Shown piece by piece: positions 18,703-27,900 of a stretch of DNA of 64,000 bases. The first letter of the stretch is position 1; the number at the start of each line of letters is the position of its first letter. The notes below the pieces were generated by a model that had not been told where the DNA came from, ran no database searches, and worked only from the letters and a program-made list of their open reading frames with translations. The stretch covers positions 310,001 to 374,000 of the forward strand of contig CAWJMF010000002.1 in the NCBI GenBank assembly GCA_963843945.1, read 5' to 3'. Position numbers and translations under genes: made by a program. The stretch is from CAWJMF01 sp963843945. GTDB lineage: Bacteria; Vulcanimicrobiota; Vulcanimicrobiia; Vulcanimicrobiales; Vulcanimicrobiaceae.

Positions 18703-19776
18703 ATGGCCGAGTCGAAACGCTACAACCCCGACCACGCTGCCACGATAAAAGTTTTGGGAATTGGCGGCGGCGGCTGCAACGCCGTCAACCGGATGATCGA
18801 GGCCGGCCTCGCCAACGTCGAATTCTTCGCGATCAACACCGACGTGCAGGCCTTGCGAAATTGCAAGACCTCGAATACCGTGCAGATCGGTACCGGCTTG
18901 ACGCGGGGTCTCGGAGCCGGCTCGAATCCCGAAATGGGACGCGAAGCCGCCGACGAGTCGCGTGAAGATTTGGCGATGATTCTCGACGGCGCGGATCTCG
19001 TCTTCATCACCGCGGGCATGGGCGGCGGAACCGGCACCGGCGCGGCCCCGATCTTGGCCGAACTGGCGCGCGAATCCGGCGCGCTGACGGTCGCGGTCGT
19101 GACGAAGCCATTCTCGTTCGAAGGCCGCAAGCGCATGCTGCTGGCCGAGCGCGGTATCGCCGACTTGGAAGCGAAGGTCGACACGCTCATCACGATTCCC
19201 AACGAGCGCATCTTACAGATTATCGAGAAGAAGACGCCCTTGCAAGAAGCCTTCGCCTACGCCGACGACGTGCTGCGCCAAGGCATCCAAGGCATCTCCG
19301 ATTTGATCACGCAGCCGGGCCTGATCAACCTCGACTTCGCCGACGTCAAGACCATCATGACCGATGCGGGCAGCGCGATGATGGGCATCGGCGAGGGAAC
19401 GGGCGAACACCGCGCCGCCGACGCCGCGCAAAAGGCTATCGCTTCCCCGCTCCTCGAGACGACGATCGAGGGGGCTCGAGGTGTGATATTCAACATCACG
19501 GGCGGCCCGGATTTGGCCATGTACGAGGTGAACGAAGCTGCAGAAATGATCTCGCGCGCCGTCGACGCCGAAGCGCAGATCATCTTCGGCGCATCCATCG
19601 ACCAGACGATGGGCTCGAAGGTCCGCGTGACGGTTTTGGCGGCTGGATTTGGAAGCCGCCGGACCGGGAGTGCGGCGGGAGGAGCGTTCAATTTTGCCGG
19701 TGGAGAGTTCGAGAAGGTGTCGCCCATCAACATGGACGACATCGAGGTTCCCGCCTTCCTGCGATATCGCAGTTAA
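18703..19776 (+). CDS. ftsZ: Cell division tubulin-like protein FtsZ
   Basis: A 357-residue tubulin-fold GTPase forming the Z-ring. GTP-binding GGGGCNAVNRM, the tubulin signature GGGTGTGAAPI and the T7-loop region NLDFADVKTIM are present. The C-terminal peptide DDIEVPAFLRYRS is the conserved tail that binds FtsA. The linker between core and tail is short. A strong GGAGG precedes the ATG, and a good terminator follows. Confidence 0.98.
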   Translation: MAESKRYNPDHAATIKVLGIGGGGCNAVNRMIEAGLANVEFFAINTDVQALRNCKTSNTVQIGTGLTRGLGAGSNPEMGREAADESREDLAMILDGADLVFITAGMGGGTGTGAAPILAELARESGALTVAVVTKPFSFEGRKRMLLAERGIADLEAKVDTLITIPNERILQIIEKKTPLQEAFAYADDVLRQGIQGISDLITQPGLINLDFADVKTIMTDAGSAMMGIGEGTGEHRAADAAQKAIASPLLETTIEGARGVIFNITGGPDLAMYEVNEAAEMISRAVDAEAQIIFGASIDQTMGSKVRVTVLAAGFGSRRTGSAAGGAFNFAGGEFEKVSPINMDDIEVPAFLRYRS

Positions 19777-19826
19777 GGGCGCGCTCTCATCGGCTGCGTG
19801 GGCGAAAACGACCGTCCGCCGCGAGG

Positions 19827-19855
19827 AAAGAGCCTGCCCTGCGGCAGGCTCTTTT
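19827..19855 (+). terminator. Rho-independent terminator after ftsZ
   Basis: A 12-base-pair stem AAAGAGCCTGCC/GGCAGGCTCTTT with a CTGC loop, followed by TTTT. It lies 50 bases after the ftsZ stop and closes the his-fts transcription block. Confidence 0.85.
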
Positions 19856-19921
19856 CGCTTACTCGCCCTTCGAGGAAGCTCTCACAACCTTGGTCGCGAC
19901 GTCCGATAGAGTAGTAATGCC

Positions 19922-20290
19922 ATGAAGATTAAGGCGAAGCTGAAGTATGCGGGGATCGACGATGCCTCGCAGGCGGTCTTCTTCGCGCTTCCCTTCGCAT
20001 GTCTGTTCGCGACGCTGGCACTCGTCGGCGCTGCCTTCGTGTACTGTGCAGAGCGGCTCGGAAGCGCGTCGGTCGACCTCGTCCTGATGGTGGGCGGTGC
20101 CCGGGCCTCGCTCGCGGTATTGGCCGTCGTCGTATTCGCGGTCGCCTACGGCTTGCTGCTGATCGCCAATCGAGCCGCGGTCATTCGCGTCGCCTTGTTG
20201 CTCCTGGCCCTCTTGCCGACGGCTCCGCTCCTCGGCGCACTCTTCATCATGCGCACCAGCGGTTTCGCCTACCACTTCTGCGGAATCTAA
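19922..20290 (+). CDS. Small membrane protein, unknown
   Basis: A 122-residue protein with three hydrophobic segments (about residues 20-45, 60-85, 90-112) and a basic N-terminus MKIKAKLKYAG. No family recognised. It stands alone after the ftsZ terminator and 61 bases before the amidohydrolase start. The reading frame shows the codon bias of its neighbours, so I take it as a real gene. Confidence 0.55.
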   Translation: MKIKAKLKYAGIDDASQAVFFALPFACLFATLALVGAAFVYCAERLGSASVDLVLMVGGARASLAVLAVVVFAVAYGLLLIANRAAVIRVALLLLALLPTAPLLGALFIMRTSGFAYHFCGI

Positions 20291-20350
20291 CGAGGCGCTA
20301 GCCCGCTCGAGGCGGGGATGGCTGGAGCGGCGCCCCGCGAAGAGAGGCGC

Positions 20351-21532
20351 ATGACGACTTCGACGGAGGTCCCGGGCGATGTGGCCGCTCGCGCGATCGA
20401 GATCCGCCGCGACATCCACCGCCATCCCGAACTCGGTTTTGAAGAAGAGCGCACGGCGCAAATCGTCGAGCGCGAACTCCGCCAGCTCGGCGTGGAGCAT
20501 CGGCGCGTCGCGAAAACCGGCGTCGTCGGGGTGATCCGGGCGGCACGCAACGGCCCCGTCGCGGGCCTGCGCGCCGACATGGACGCGCTGCCGCTGACCG
20601 AACGTTCGGGCGAACCGTTCGCATCCGAAGTCGAGGGGAAGATGCACGCCTGCGGCCACGACGCGCATACGGCAATGTTGCTCGGCGCCGCTCGGCTCTT
20701 GCAAGCCGAGCGCGCGACGCTCGGCGGAAGCGTCGTGCTGCTCTTTCAGCCGGCGGAAGAAGGGCCGGGCGGCGCGCTCCCGATGATCGAAGCCGGCGCG
20801 ATGGACGACCCTAAGATCGATGCGGTGACGATGCTTCACGTCGACGTGCGGCTCGACACCGGAACGATCGGCATCATGAGCGGCGTGGCAAACGCGGCGG
20901 CCGACGAATTTCACATCGCCATCGAAGGCAAAGGCGGTCACGGCGCTTCGCCGCACACCGCGGTCGACGCAATCCCTTGCGCGGCGGCCATGGTGCTGGC
21001 GCTGCAGAACATCGCCGCGCGCGAAGTCGATCCGATGAAGACCGTGGTCGTCACGATCGGGACGATTCAAGGCGGCTATCGCAACAACATCATCGCCGAT
21101 CGCGTCGCCTTAAGCGGGACCTTCCGCTCGCAGGATCCGGCCGTACGCGATGGGCTCGAGGCGAAGGCGCGCCGCATCATCGAGGGCGTCGCTTCCGCCT
21201 ATGGGACCCGCGCCACGCTCAACGTGATCTACGGCTATCCGCCCGTCGTCAACGATGCGGGCCTGGCCGCGTCGTTCCGGCATTACCTCGAGAAAACGAC
21301 CGGCTTGCGGGTGGCCGAACCGGCAGCTACGATGGGCGGCGAGGATTTTGCCTACTTCGCGCAGCGCGCCCCAGGTCTCATGGTGCGGCTAGGCATCCGG
21401 GATGAGGCCTCGGGCTCCGTTCACCCCGGCCACAGCCCCCTTTTCCGGCTCGACGAACGGGCGCTCGCCTACGGCATCGAAACCTTGGCGGGTTTCGCGC
21501 GCGGCGTCGGGAACGGCAGCGTCGTTTCTTAG
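20351..21532 (+). CDS. M20D family amidohydrolase (N-acyl amino acid hydrolase type)
   Basis: A 393-residue metallopeptidase-fold hydrolase of the hippurate hydrolase/IAA-amino acid hydrolase group, releasing amino acids from N-acyl conjugates. Blocks: DIHRHPELGFEE, GLRADMDALPL, MHACGHDAHTAML (metal ligands), FQPAEEGPGGA, GKGGHGASPH and MGGEDFAYF. Start ATG 20351 follows GAGAGG; an in-frame ATG at 20318 would add a short Arg-rich stretch. No signal peptide, so cytoplasmic. The substrate is not evident from context. Confidence 0.9.
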   Translation: MTTSTEVPGDVAARAIEIRRDIHRHPELGFEEERTAQIVERELRQLGVEHRRVAKTGVVGVIRAARNGPVAGLRADMDALPLTERSGEPFASEVEGKMHACGHDAHTAMLLGAARLLQAERATLGGSVVLLFQPAEEGPGGALPMIEAGAMDDPKIDAVTMLHVDVRLDTGTIGIMSGVANAAADEFHIAIEGKGGHGASPHTAVDAIPCAAAMVLALQNIAAREVDPMKTVVVTIGTIQGGYRNNIIADRVALSGTFRSQDPAVRDGLEAKARRIIEGVASAYGTRATLNVIYGYPPVVNDAGLAASFRHYLEKTTGLRVAEPAATMGGEDFAYFAQRAPGLMVRLGIRDEASGSVHPGHSPLFRLDERALAYGIETLAGFARGVGNGSVVS

Positions 21533-21589
21533 CCGGGGACGTATGCGAGATCACATCCGGGACGCGCTGGCGCGCGTATCTTAGGTGCG

Positions 21590-22207
21590 ATGCATGCGGA
21601 ACCCCGGCCGGCTTCAAGCGCCGAACAGCAGCGCCGCGCGGCGCGGGACTTGTCGTTCGTCGAAGCGTTCCGCGCGGGCCGCGCCGGGGCGTTCGAGAGT
21701 TTAGTCGCCTCCTACGAGGTCCACGTGCGGCGCATCCTCGTCCAGCTGAACGCGCCAGCCGGCGAAATCGAGGACTTGGCGCAAGACGTCTTCCTGCGGA
21801 TTTTCCGCAACCTGCGGCACTTTCGCGCGCAGTCGTCGTTCTACACGTGGCTGTATCGGATAACGCTCAACGTTTTCTTCGATTTCAACAAGAAGCAAAA
21901 GCGCGCCGACGCGCGCATCGTGCGGCTGCAGCGCGCGTTCGACGACGCCAGCAATCAGCGCAACGAACCGGCCGATCCGTACCGCGCCTGTCACGACGCG
22001 TTGCTGACCCGCGCCCTGATGGACGCAATCGCGGCGTTACCCGAAGCTTTTCGCGTCGTGGTCGCGCTGCGCGAACTGGACGACTTGTCGTACGAGGACA
22101 TCGCGCGCACGTGCGGGATCTCGATCGGCACGGTGCGCTCGCGGCTCTCGCGCGCCCGCGCGAAGCTCAAGGAACTGCTGGCACCGGCCCTCTCCGAAGC
22201 CGCCTGA
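21590..22207 (+). CDS. ECF-type RNA polymerase sigma factor
   Basis: A 205-residue group 4 sigma factor. Region 2 is visible as FESLVASYEVHVRRIL, DLAQDVFLRIFRNL and SSFYTWLYRITLNV; region 4 as LPEAFRVVVALREL and YEDIARTCGISIGTVRSRLSR. It resembles RpoE/SigW-like factors. No anti-sigma factor follows; the next gene is an SRPBCC protein with no membrane segment or zinc motif. Regulation is therefore unclear. Confidence 0.9.
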   Translation: MHAEPRPASSAEQQRRAARDLSFVEAFRAGRAGAFESLVASYEVHVRRILVQLNAPAGEIEDLAQDVFLRIFRNLRHFRAQSSFYTWLYRITLNVFFDFNKKQKRADARIVRLQRAFDDASNQRNEPADPYRACHDALLTRALMDAIAALPEAFRVVVALRELDDLSYEDIARTCGISIGTVRSRLSRARAKLKELLAPALSEAA

Positions 22208-22302
22208 TCGGCCCCAACCGATAGTGGTCTGTGGCGCTGCGCCCCCAAGATGTAGTGGGGGTGGGCAGGTTAAGAACGAGCCTTCACGAAAGCACCTCGT
22301 CG

Positions 22303-22809
22303 ATGGCGGTCACGCAGTTCGGGGCAGAACGCCCGGCGCACGAAGCGGTTCACCGCAGCCTCGACCTAGCGACTTCGCCGGAGGCGGCCTTCGCACTGAT
22401 CTGCGAAGTTGAGAAGTGGCCGGTCTGGCTCTCGTTCTTGCGCAGTGCGCGGGTCGTCGACGGCGCCGGCCCGTTGCGGCCGGGGAGCGAAGTGGCGCTC
22501 CGCAGCGCGATTCCGGGTGAGGAAGAGGAGCTCTACGAAGTCGATCGCTTCCTGGAGGGCCACGTCGTCTCGCTCGTGGGAGCCTACTCCGTACGGCGTC
22601 GCATCGATTTTCGGATCGAACGGAAGACAGATCGGTCCAAGATCGTGGTGCGGGTCGACTACCCGGCCTACGGCGGCATGCTCGGGGCGTTGATCGACCG
22701 CTTGACGGCACGGCGCAAGCTCGACCAGGCTCTCGGCGACTCGCTGCTGCACTTCAAGGGATTGGTGGAATTCCGGGACGCAACCGAGGACCGGCTCATC
22801 GACTTCTAG
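22303..22809 (+). CDS. SRPBCC (polyketide cyclase-like) protein
   Basis: A 168-residue protein with the helix-grip pattern of the START/SRPBCC superfamily: LDLATSPEAAFALICEVEKWPVW at the N-terminus, a central VALRSAIPG and DRFLEGHVVSL strand region and a C-terminal long helix (GDSLLHFKGLVEFRD). Such proteins bind lipids or polyketide-like ligands, or act as coenzyme-Q-binding chaperones. Start ATG 22303 places the first strand correctly. It lies between the sigma factor and the CIRCE-like element. Confidence 0.7.
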   Translation: MAVTQFGAERPAHEAVHRSLDLATSPEAAFALICEVEKWPVWLSFLRSARVVDGAGPLRPGSEVALRSAIPGEEEELYEVDRFLEGHVVSLVGAYSVRRRIDFRIERKTDRSKIVVRVDYPAYGGMLGALIDRLTARRKLDQALGDSLLHFKGLVEFRDATEDRLIDF

Positions 22810-22811
22810 TT

Positions 22812-22838
22812 TTAGCAGTCGTTGACGCGAAGTGCTAA
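22812..22838. promoter_or_regulatory. CIRCE-like operator (HrcA-type site) upstream of the FmdB gene
   Basis: TTAGCAGTC (22812-22820), a 9-base spacer, then AAGTGCTAA (22830-22838). The CIRCE consensus is TTAGCACTC-N9-GAGTGCTAA: this site matches 16 of 18 arm bases and has the exact spacing. The flanking bases extend the palindrome as TTTTAGCA/TGCTAAAA. A TAAAAT -10 at 22836-22841 with TTAGCA as -35 would put the operator over the promoter. It lies 54 bases before the FmdB start. Confidence 0.65.
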
Positions 22839-22892
22839 AATCTAACGTAGCTCGACGAGTACACCGTCGCATGCGCCTTTGGGGGAGACAGG

Positions 22893-23210
22893 TTGCCCAT
22901 CTACGAGTACCAGTGCGAAAAATGCGGAGCCGTCACTGACATCCGGCACGGGTTCAAAGAGACGAACGAGGAGCCGTGCCCAGCCTGCGGAGGCCTACTG
23001 ATCCGGCGCTTCAACCCCGCCGGGATCGTCTTTAAGGGTTCGGGCTTCTACGTGACCGACTCGCGGAAGTCGGGCGGTTCGAGCGAGAGCGCGCCGGCCT
23101 CGAGCGACGCCAAGAGCACGCCGGCGCCGAGCGAGAAGAAAAGCGACGGGCCCGCGCCCGGCGGCGACGCGCCGAAGTCGGGCGCGAAGAAGAGCGAAAC
23201 TGCCGCGTAG
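22893..23210 (+). CDS. FmdB family zinc-ribbon protein
   Basis: A 105-residue protein. The N-terminal 45 residues are the FmdB/CxxC_CxxC_SSSS zinc ribbon: MPIYEYQCEKCG and EPCPACGGLLIRRF, four cysteines binding one zinc. The C-terminal half is a low-complexity Ser/Pro/Lys/Ala tail. Function of the family is unknown; members are often linked to regulation or stress. Start TTG 22893 after GGGGGAGACAGG. The CIRCE-like site upstream suggests heat-shock control. Confidence 0.85.
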   Translation: MPIYEYQCEKCGAVTDIRHGFKETNEEPCPACGGLLIRRFNPAGIVFKGSGFYVTDSRKSGGSSESAPASSDAKSTPAPSEKKSDGPAPGGDAPKSGAKKSETAA

Positions 23211-23216
23211 CGGAGC

Positions 23217-23549
23217 ATGACCTCGCTCATCGTGGTCGGGGCCGGCGTACTCGGTGCGCTGGCATTCGTCGGCGCCGGGCTGCGGAAGCTCGTGCTGGCC
23301 GTGTTAGCGGTAGAGAAGCGCACGCATTTCTTGGAAGAACGGGCCATCTACGCGCAGTTCGCGGCAACGGGTGCACGTCTCGATGCGGCGGCGCGTGAGA
23401 TCCAATCGCTGCCCGAACTGTGGACGCGCGCGCAACAAGCGCTCGTGGCTATAGAAAAGACGCGCACGCGACTGCGCAGCGTCGTCCGAGGTGCCGGCTT
23501 CGCGGCGCGCATGGCGCGCGCGGTTTGGGACGGTCCGAAGCGCGGCTAG
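23217..23549 (+). CDS. Small membrane-anchored coiled-coil protein, unknown
   Basis: A 110-residue protein: an N-terminal hydrophobic segment (residues 3-32) followed by a likely amphipathic helix (AATGARLDAAAREIQSLPEL, TRAQQALVAIEKTRTRLR). No family recognised. It starts 6 bases after the FmdB stop, so the two form an operon under the CIRCE-like site. Its TAG overlaps the stop of the convergent aroA. Confidence 0.6.
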   Translation: MTSLIVVGAGVLGALAFVGAGLRKLVLAVLAVEKRTHFLEERAIYAQFAATGARLDAAAREIQSLPELWTRAQQALVAIEKTRTRLRSVVRGAGFAARMARAVWDGPKRG

Positions 23550-24826
23550 CCTTGCACGGCGCGCCAGCGCGCGACGAAGTCGGGAAAACTGACCGCGATG
23601 CAGTCGCGGTCGTCGATTTCGTGGGGACCGGTCGGCGCTGCGAGCGCGGCGATCGCCATCGCAATCCGATGGTCGCCGAAGGTCGCAAGCATGTGCTCGG
23701 GTTGACGAGCCGTGCCGCCGGCGATGTCCAATCCGTCAGGATATTCGGTCACCACGACGCCGCAGGCGCGTAGCGTGCGGGCGATCGTCGTTAGCCGGTC
23801 GGATTCTTTTCCCCGAAGGTCGGCCGCGTCGCGAATTTCCGTCGTACCGGTTGCGTGCGCTGCGGCAACCGCGAGGACCGTAACTTCGTCGATCGCGCGC
23901 ACGACGAGCTCGCCGGCGAGGCGCGTCGAGCTCAGCGGGCGATAGCGCACGTGCAAGTCGGCCACCGGCTCGCCGTCGACTTCGCGTTCGTTCGAAACGG
24001 TGAGATCGGCGCCCATCGCAACGAGCGCATCGAGAAAGCCGGTGCGCGTCGGATTCACGCCGACGTCGCGGACCACGAGGTCGCTGCCGGGCGTTATCGC
24101 GGCGGCCGTTACGAAGAAGGCCGCACCCGAGAGATCGGCCGGGACGCGCACGCGCTGCGCTTTCAGGTCTCCGGGTTCGAGTTCGATGCTCCGCCCGTCG
24201 AACGCGATCGCGCGGCCGAAATGACGCAACATGCGCTCGGTGTGGTCGCGCGAGAAGCGGTCGCCCGTGACGCGCACGCGGCTCTCGGCCTTCACGTTCG
24301 CCAAGAGGATAGCGGACTTTACTTGGGCCGATGCGATCTCCAAAGCGAAGTCGCCGCCCGGCGGCGTGTTGAGGCCGCGAACGGTGGCGGGGAGCCGGCC
24401 TGAATGCGTCTCGACCATCGCACCCATTGCGCGCAGCGGCCGCGCGACGCGTTCCATCGGACGCCTGCGAAGCGACTCGTCGCCGTCGAAGCGCGCGTTC
24501 ACGCCGTTCCCGGCGCAAAGTCCCATCAAGAGGCGTGCGGTCGTTCCGGAATTGCGGGCGTCGATGGTGCGTTCCGGCATGCGCAGGGTGCCGCCCTCGA
24601 CGACGAACGCGTCGCCCTCGTCGGCAACGGTGGCGCCGAGTTGCACGATCGCGTCGCGCGTCGCCAAGACGTCCGCTCCGCGATTCGGCGCTTCGATCCG
24701 CGACGTTCCGCGCGCGAGCAAGGCAAACATCAGCGCGCGGTGCGAGATCGACTTATCGCCGACTACCCGCACTTCGCCGCGCAGCGGGCCCGGCCCGAAG
24801 ACCTCCGGCGCGATCTGGGTCGTCAC
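23546..24826 (-). CDS. aroA: 3-phosphoshikimate 1-carboxyvinyltransferase (EPSP synthase)
   Basis: A 426-residue shikimate-pathway enzyme joining PEP and shikimate-3-phosphate. Blocks: VVGDKSISHRALM, ARNSGTTARLLMGL, RRRPMERVARPL, RFSRDHTERMLRHFG, LRGKESDRL and GDHRIAMAIAAL. The frame stays open through the tRNA-Leu gene upstream, so I place the start at GTG 24826, which begins MTTQIAPEVFGPGPL with normal spacing to the first motif and clears the tRNA 3' end (24844) by 17 bases. Confidence 0.95.
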   Translation of the reverse strand: MTTQIAPEVFGPGPLRGEVRVVGDKSISHRALMFALLARGTSRIEAPNRGADVLATRDAIVQLGATVADEGDAFVVEGGTLRMPERTIDARNSGTTARLLMGLCAGNGVNARFDGDESLRRRPMERVARPLRAMGAMVETHSGRLPATVRGLNTPPGGDFALEIASAQVKSAILLANVKAESRVRVTGDRFSRDHTERMLRHFGRAIAFDGRSIELEPGDLKAQRVRVPADLSGAAFFVTAAAITPGSDLVVRDVGVNPTRTGFLDALVAMGADLTVSNEREVDGEPVADLHVRYRPLSSTRLAGELVVRAIDEVTVLAVAAAHATGTTEIRDAADLRGKESDRLTTIARTLRACGVVVTEYPDGLDIAGGTARQPEHMLATFGDHRIAMAIAALAAPTGPHEIDDRDCIAVSFPDFVARWRAVQG

Positions 24827-24843
24827 TCGGCTGCGAACGCTCC

Positions 24844-24926
24844 TAGGGAAGGTGGGATTCGAACCCACAAGAGCGTAAGCTCAATCGCTTTTGAGGCGAT
24901 CGCGTAGACCGTTCCGCCACTTCCCC
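24844..24926 (-). tRNA. tRNA-Leu (anticodon CAA)
   Basis: An 83-base class II tRNA. Acceptor GGGGAAG pairs with CTTCCCT (one G-U), anticodon loop CTCAAAA gives CAA, a long variable arm (GAGCTTACGCTC) is present and the T-loop is TTCGAAT between GTGGG/CCCAC. No CCA is encoded. Its 5' end touches the stop codon of the permease-glycosidase gene, and aroA starts 17 bases beyond its 3' end, all on the same strand. Confidence 0.95.
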
Positions 24927-27900
24927 TCATCGGGCGCTGTTCGCGAAGGCCGTCGGCTGCCCTTGCGCGGCGCGCGCCGCGGCGTCGAGTGCGGCGCGCG
25001 CCGCTGCGAGATTCGGCGCACGGAGATACCCGTACTCGAGGTGGCTCGTCGCGCCGGGGGCGAGCGTTAGGCGCGTCACGACCGAGTAGTCATGCTCGAG
25101 GATGTCGGCTTGCTCGACGCTTTCGCCGCGCCAAGCAAGCGTGGCCAGCTCGCCACTGTCCGCATCGTAGAGGCCGAAAGCGCCGCCGGTGACGCGGCGC
25201 GTCGCGTGCGCCACGAAGAGTTCCGGCTCGGGAAGCAGCAGGTAGACCGAGTGCATGTCGCGCGCCGCGCCGACCGCGAGCGAGGACACGCTCACCGCGC
25301 GTCGCCCATCAGGCGGCGTCTCGCCGGCGCCGAACAGCGCGCGCTCGTCGAGCGAAAACGTGCGGGCATCCGGCTCGAGCGTCACGGTGTGCACGAAGCG
25401 CACGGTCTCGAGCGCTTCCGTCGAGGTCGGGGACCCAAGGTCGGGTGCCGTGTAACTCAACCGGACGACCGCGCGCGCGCCGCTTGCCAGCGTCTCGACG
25501 GCATAGCTCCGGTTGAACGCTCCCGCCGGAAACTGGTGGGTGTACTTGGCGATGCGATCGCTGTTCGAAAGCGGCGGTTCGGGTGCGACGTCGTCGCGCA
25601 TCGCACCGACGGTCGTGAAGATGCTGCGCTGCGTCGCCAGATCTTCGAAGACGAACGCGCGCGCGCCGGCCTCCGGCGAAATGACGAGACGCACGAAGGC
25701 GTTCTGCAAGATCACGGCCTCGCTGCCTTCGCGGTAGAGGTCGCTGCGGCGCACGACGGCGGCGTGCGTCGCGACGGGTTCCGGCGACGGACCGCCCGGC
25801 AAGATTGCATCGTGCCGAATCGGTAAGCCCGTTGTCCGGCCGGCCGCGAGCGCCGGTTGGGACGGTCCAGGGTCGAACCAAACGTCGGCGCCGCTATCGA
25901 AGTGGAAGCGACAAGCGCGCGCCTGCGCGGCCGGATCCGGCCCGGCGAGTGCGACCGGCGGCGTCGCGAAGACGCGAATCGGGCAATCGGTGTAGGCGAG
26001 GCGCAGGGGCGGCTTGGGTCCGAGCAGGCGGTCAAAAATCTGCGCGCGCAAATTGATCGGCGAAAGAATCAGATCGCGTCCGGGAACGACGATGCGCGGG
26101 ATGCGCAGTTCGCGCTGCGCGTCGATGCGGACCGCGACGTCGCGCAGTTCGAGGGGCTGCTCGCCGTAATTCGGGATGAAGAGGTAGCCGTCGAGCTGAC
26201 CGTCGTGCGAGCGCGCGAACGAGGCTCCCGGCGCGTTGCGAATCTCCGGCCGTACGCCCGCGGCGAGCAACGCCGTCCGCAGATCGCCGGCGTCGCTTCC
26301 GGCGCGCAAAAAAACGACGTTGCCGCCGGCGCTTCGATAGCGCGCGAGCTTCGCCGTGACCCCGCTTTCGAAGGGCGGCATCGATGCCGATGCTTCCGAC
26401 CAATCCGGAATCGCGACGAGCTGGTAGCGGCGCAGGGTGGCGTCATCGCTGAAGCGCAAATCGACGACGCGACAGCTCAGGGATAGCGCGCGGCAAGCCT
26501 GTTGTGCTTCGATCGTCCGCTGCGCGATGCGGGCCACGACGGCATCGCTGGGAGAGACGTCGCCGTAGGCCGCCACCGGGTAGCCGAGGGCGATGTCGTC
26601 GACGGGCGCTGCGGCGGCCAAACTTCGCCCGAAGGCGGCGATGAAGTGGCCGACGGCCGCCGTCGGTGCGGCCCGCGCCGCGGGCGCGTCGTCGAGCTCG
26701 AGGGCAGCATCCCAGGCGTAGAACGCATTGGCGAAAGGCGCCTCCATGCCGCTCGGGTAGAGCGTGTCTTGCGCGGGGAAGTTGATGATGCCGCGCGCGC
26801 CCATGCCGAGCATCGTCGCGATCGCGAGGAGCGTGTTGCTCGGGTCGGCGGGGCGCGGCCGGATGTCGCCGGGCTGCTCGAGCCAGCCGGCCTGAAATTC
26901 GCTGAGCATCACGGGCTGGTGCGGCCGCGTCTGCAGGAGGCCGGTCGAAAACTCGAGCTGCGCGCGGTCGTGCTCGCCCAAGAGATACGCGTCGCTCTGA
27001 TACCAGTTGCCCATCGCCCAAACCGGCGAGGATGCGGTGACCTTCATTTGATACGTGTTGATGAAGACGGGCTCGAGCGGACCGGTCACGCCGTGGACGA
27101 CGCGCTCGAGCCACTCCAGGTATGCGTGTAGGTGCGGGGCAGGCCAGGTATCGTTGTCGAGGTACGCGCCTTGATCGTCGTCGAGCGCGACGGCGATGAC
27201 GTCGCTGGAGTTCGCGTCGAACTCGTGGAGCGCGCGCTCGAGCCAACGGCGAGCGTAGTAGAGGTGGGTCGCGTTCGCGAGCCACTCGGCGGCGGCGTCG
27301 TCGGAACGCGCGTTTTGCAGGGTTGCCGTCGGCGGGTAGCGTCCTTCCAGCAAGTCGTGCAGCGGCATGCCGTACTCCGGCCGCTGCAGGAGCCACGCCG
27401 GATACCCCCCGTTGCGCCATTCGTTGCGGATGACCGGCCCCGGCCGTACGATGATGCGAAAGCCGAAGCCGCGAGCGAGACGCAGAACTTCGCGCAAATC
27501 GCGCCGCGGCCCGGTGCGCCCGTCGAAATCGAAGTTGCCGTCGGAGAGCTCGTGCCAATTCCAGGGGACGTAGAGGTCGAGCGTGTTGATGCCGAGCGCG
27601 TGCAAGGCACGCATCGACGGTTCCCACCGGTCGCGCGGCAGACGCTCGTAAAAGAAGGCCGCGCCGTACACGAAGAAGGGCTTTCCGTCGACCGTGAAAA
27701 TGGGCTCGCCGCGTCGCTCGACGATCGCGCTCGAGCCCCAAGCGGCCTCAGCCGGGCGCGCGAAAGCGAGCGCGGCGAGGACGGCGAGCGCGAGCGGCGC
27801 GGCGCTCCGCAGCGCAAATGGCCACTCCGCGCGGAGGCGCGCGCGCGCCAGAAAAACGAGAATGCCCGCTGCCAGCGTCAACAATCCGAAAGCGATCGGA

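Noticed and set aside
22202..22265. A terminator after the sigma factor gene
   Set aside because: Short GC-rich inverted pieces are present, but there is no T run and no convincing stem.
27790..27830. Separate GH35 gene with its own signal peptide
   Set aside because: The hydrophobic segment looks like a signal peptide, but no ATG, GTG or TTG in frame precedes it, so as written it is one chain. Kept as a fusion, with the joint flagged for checking.
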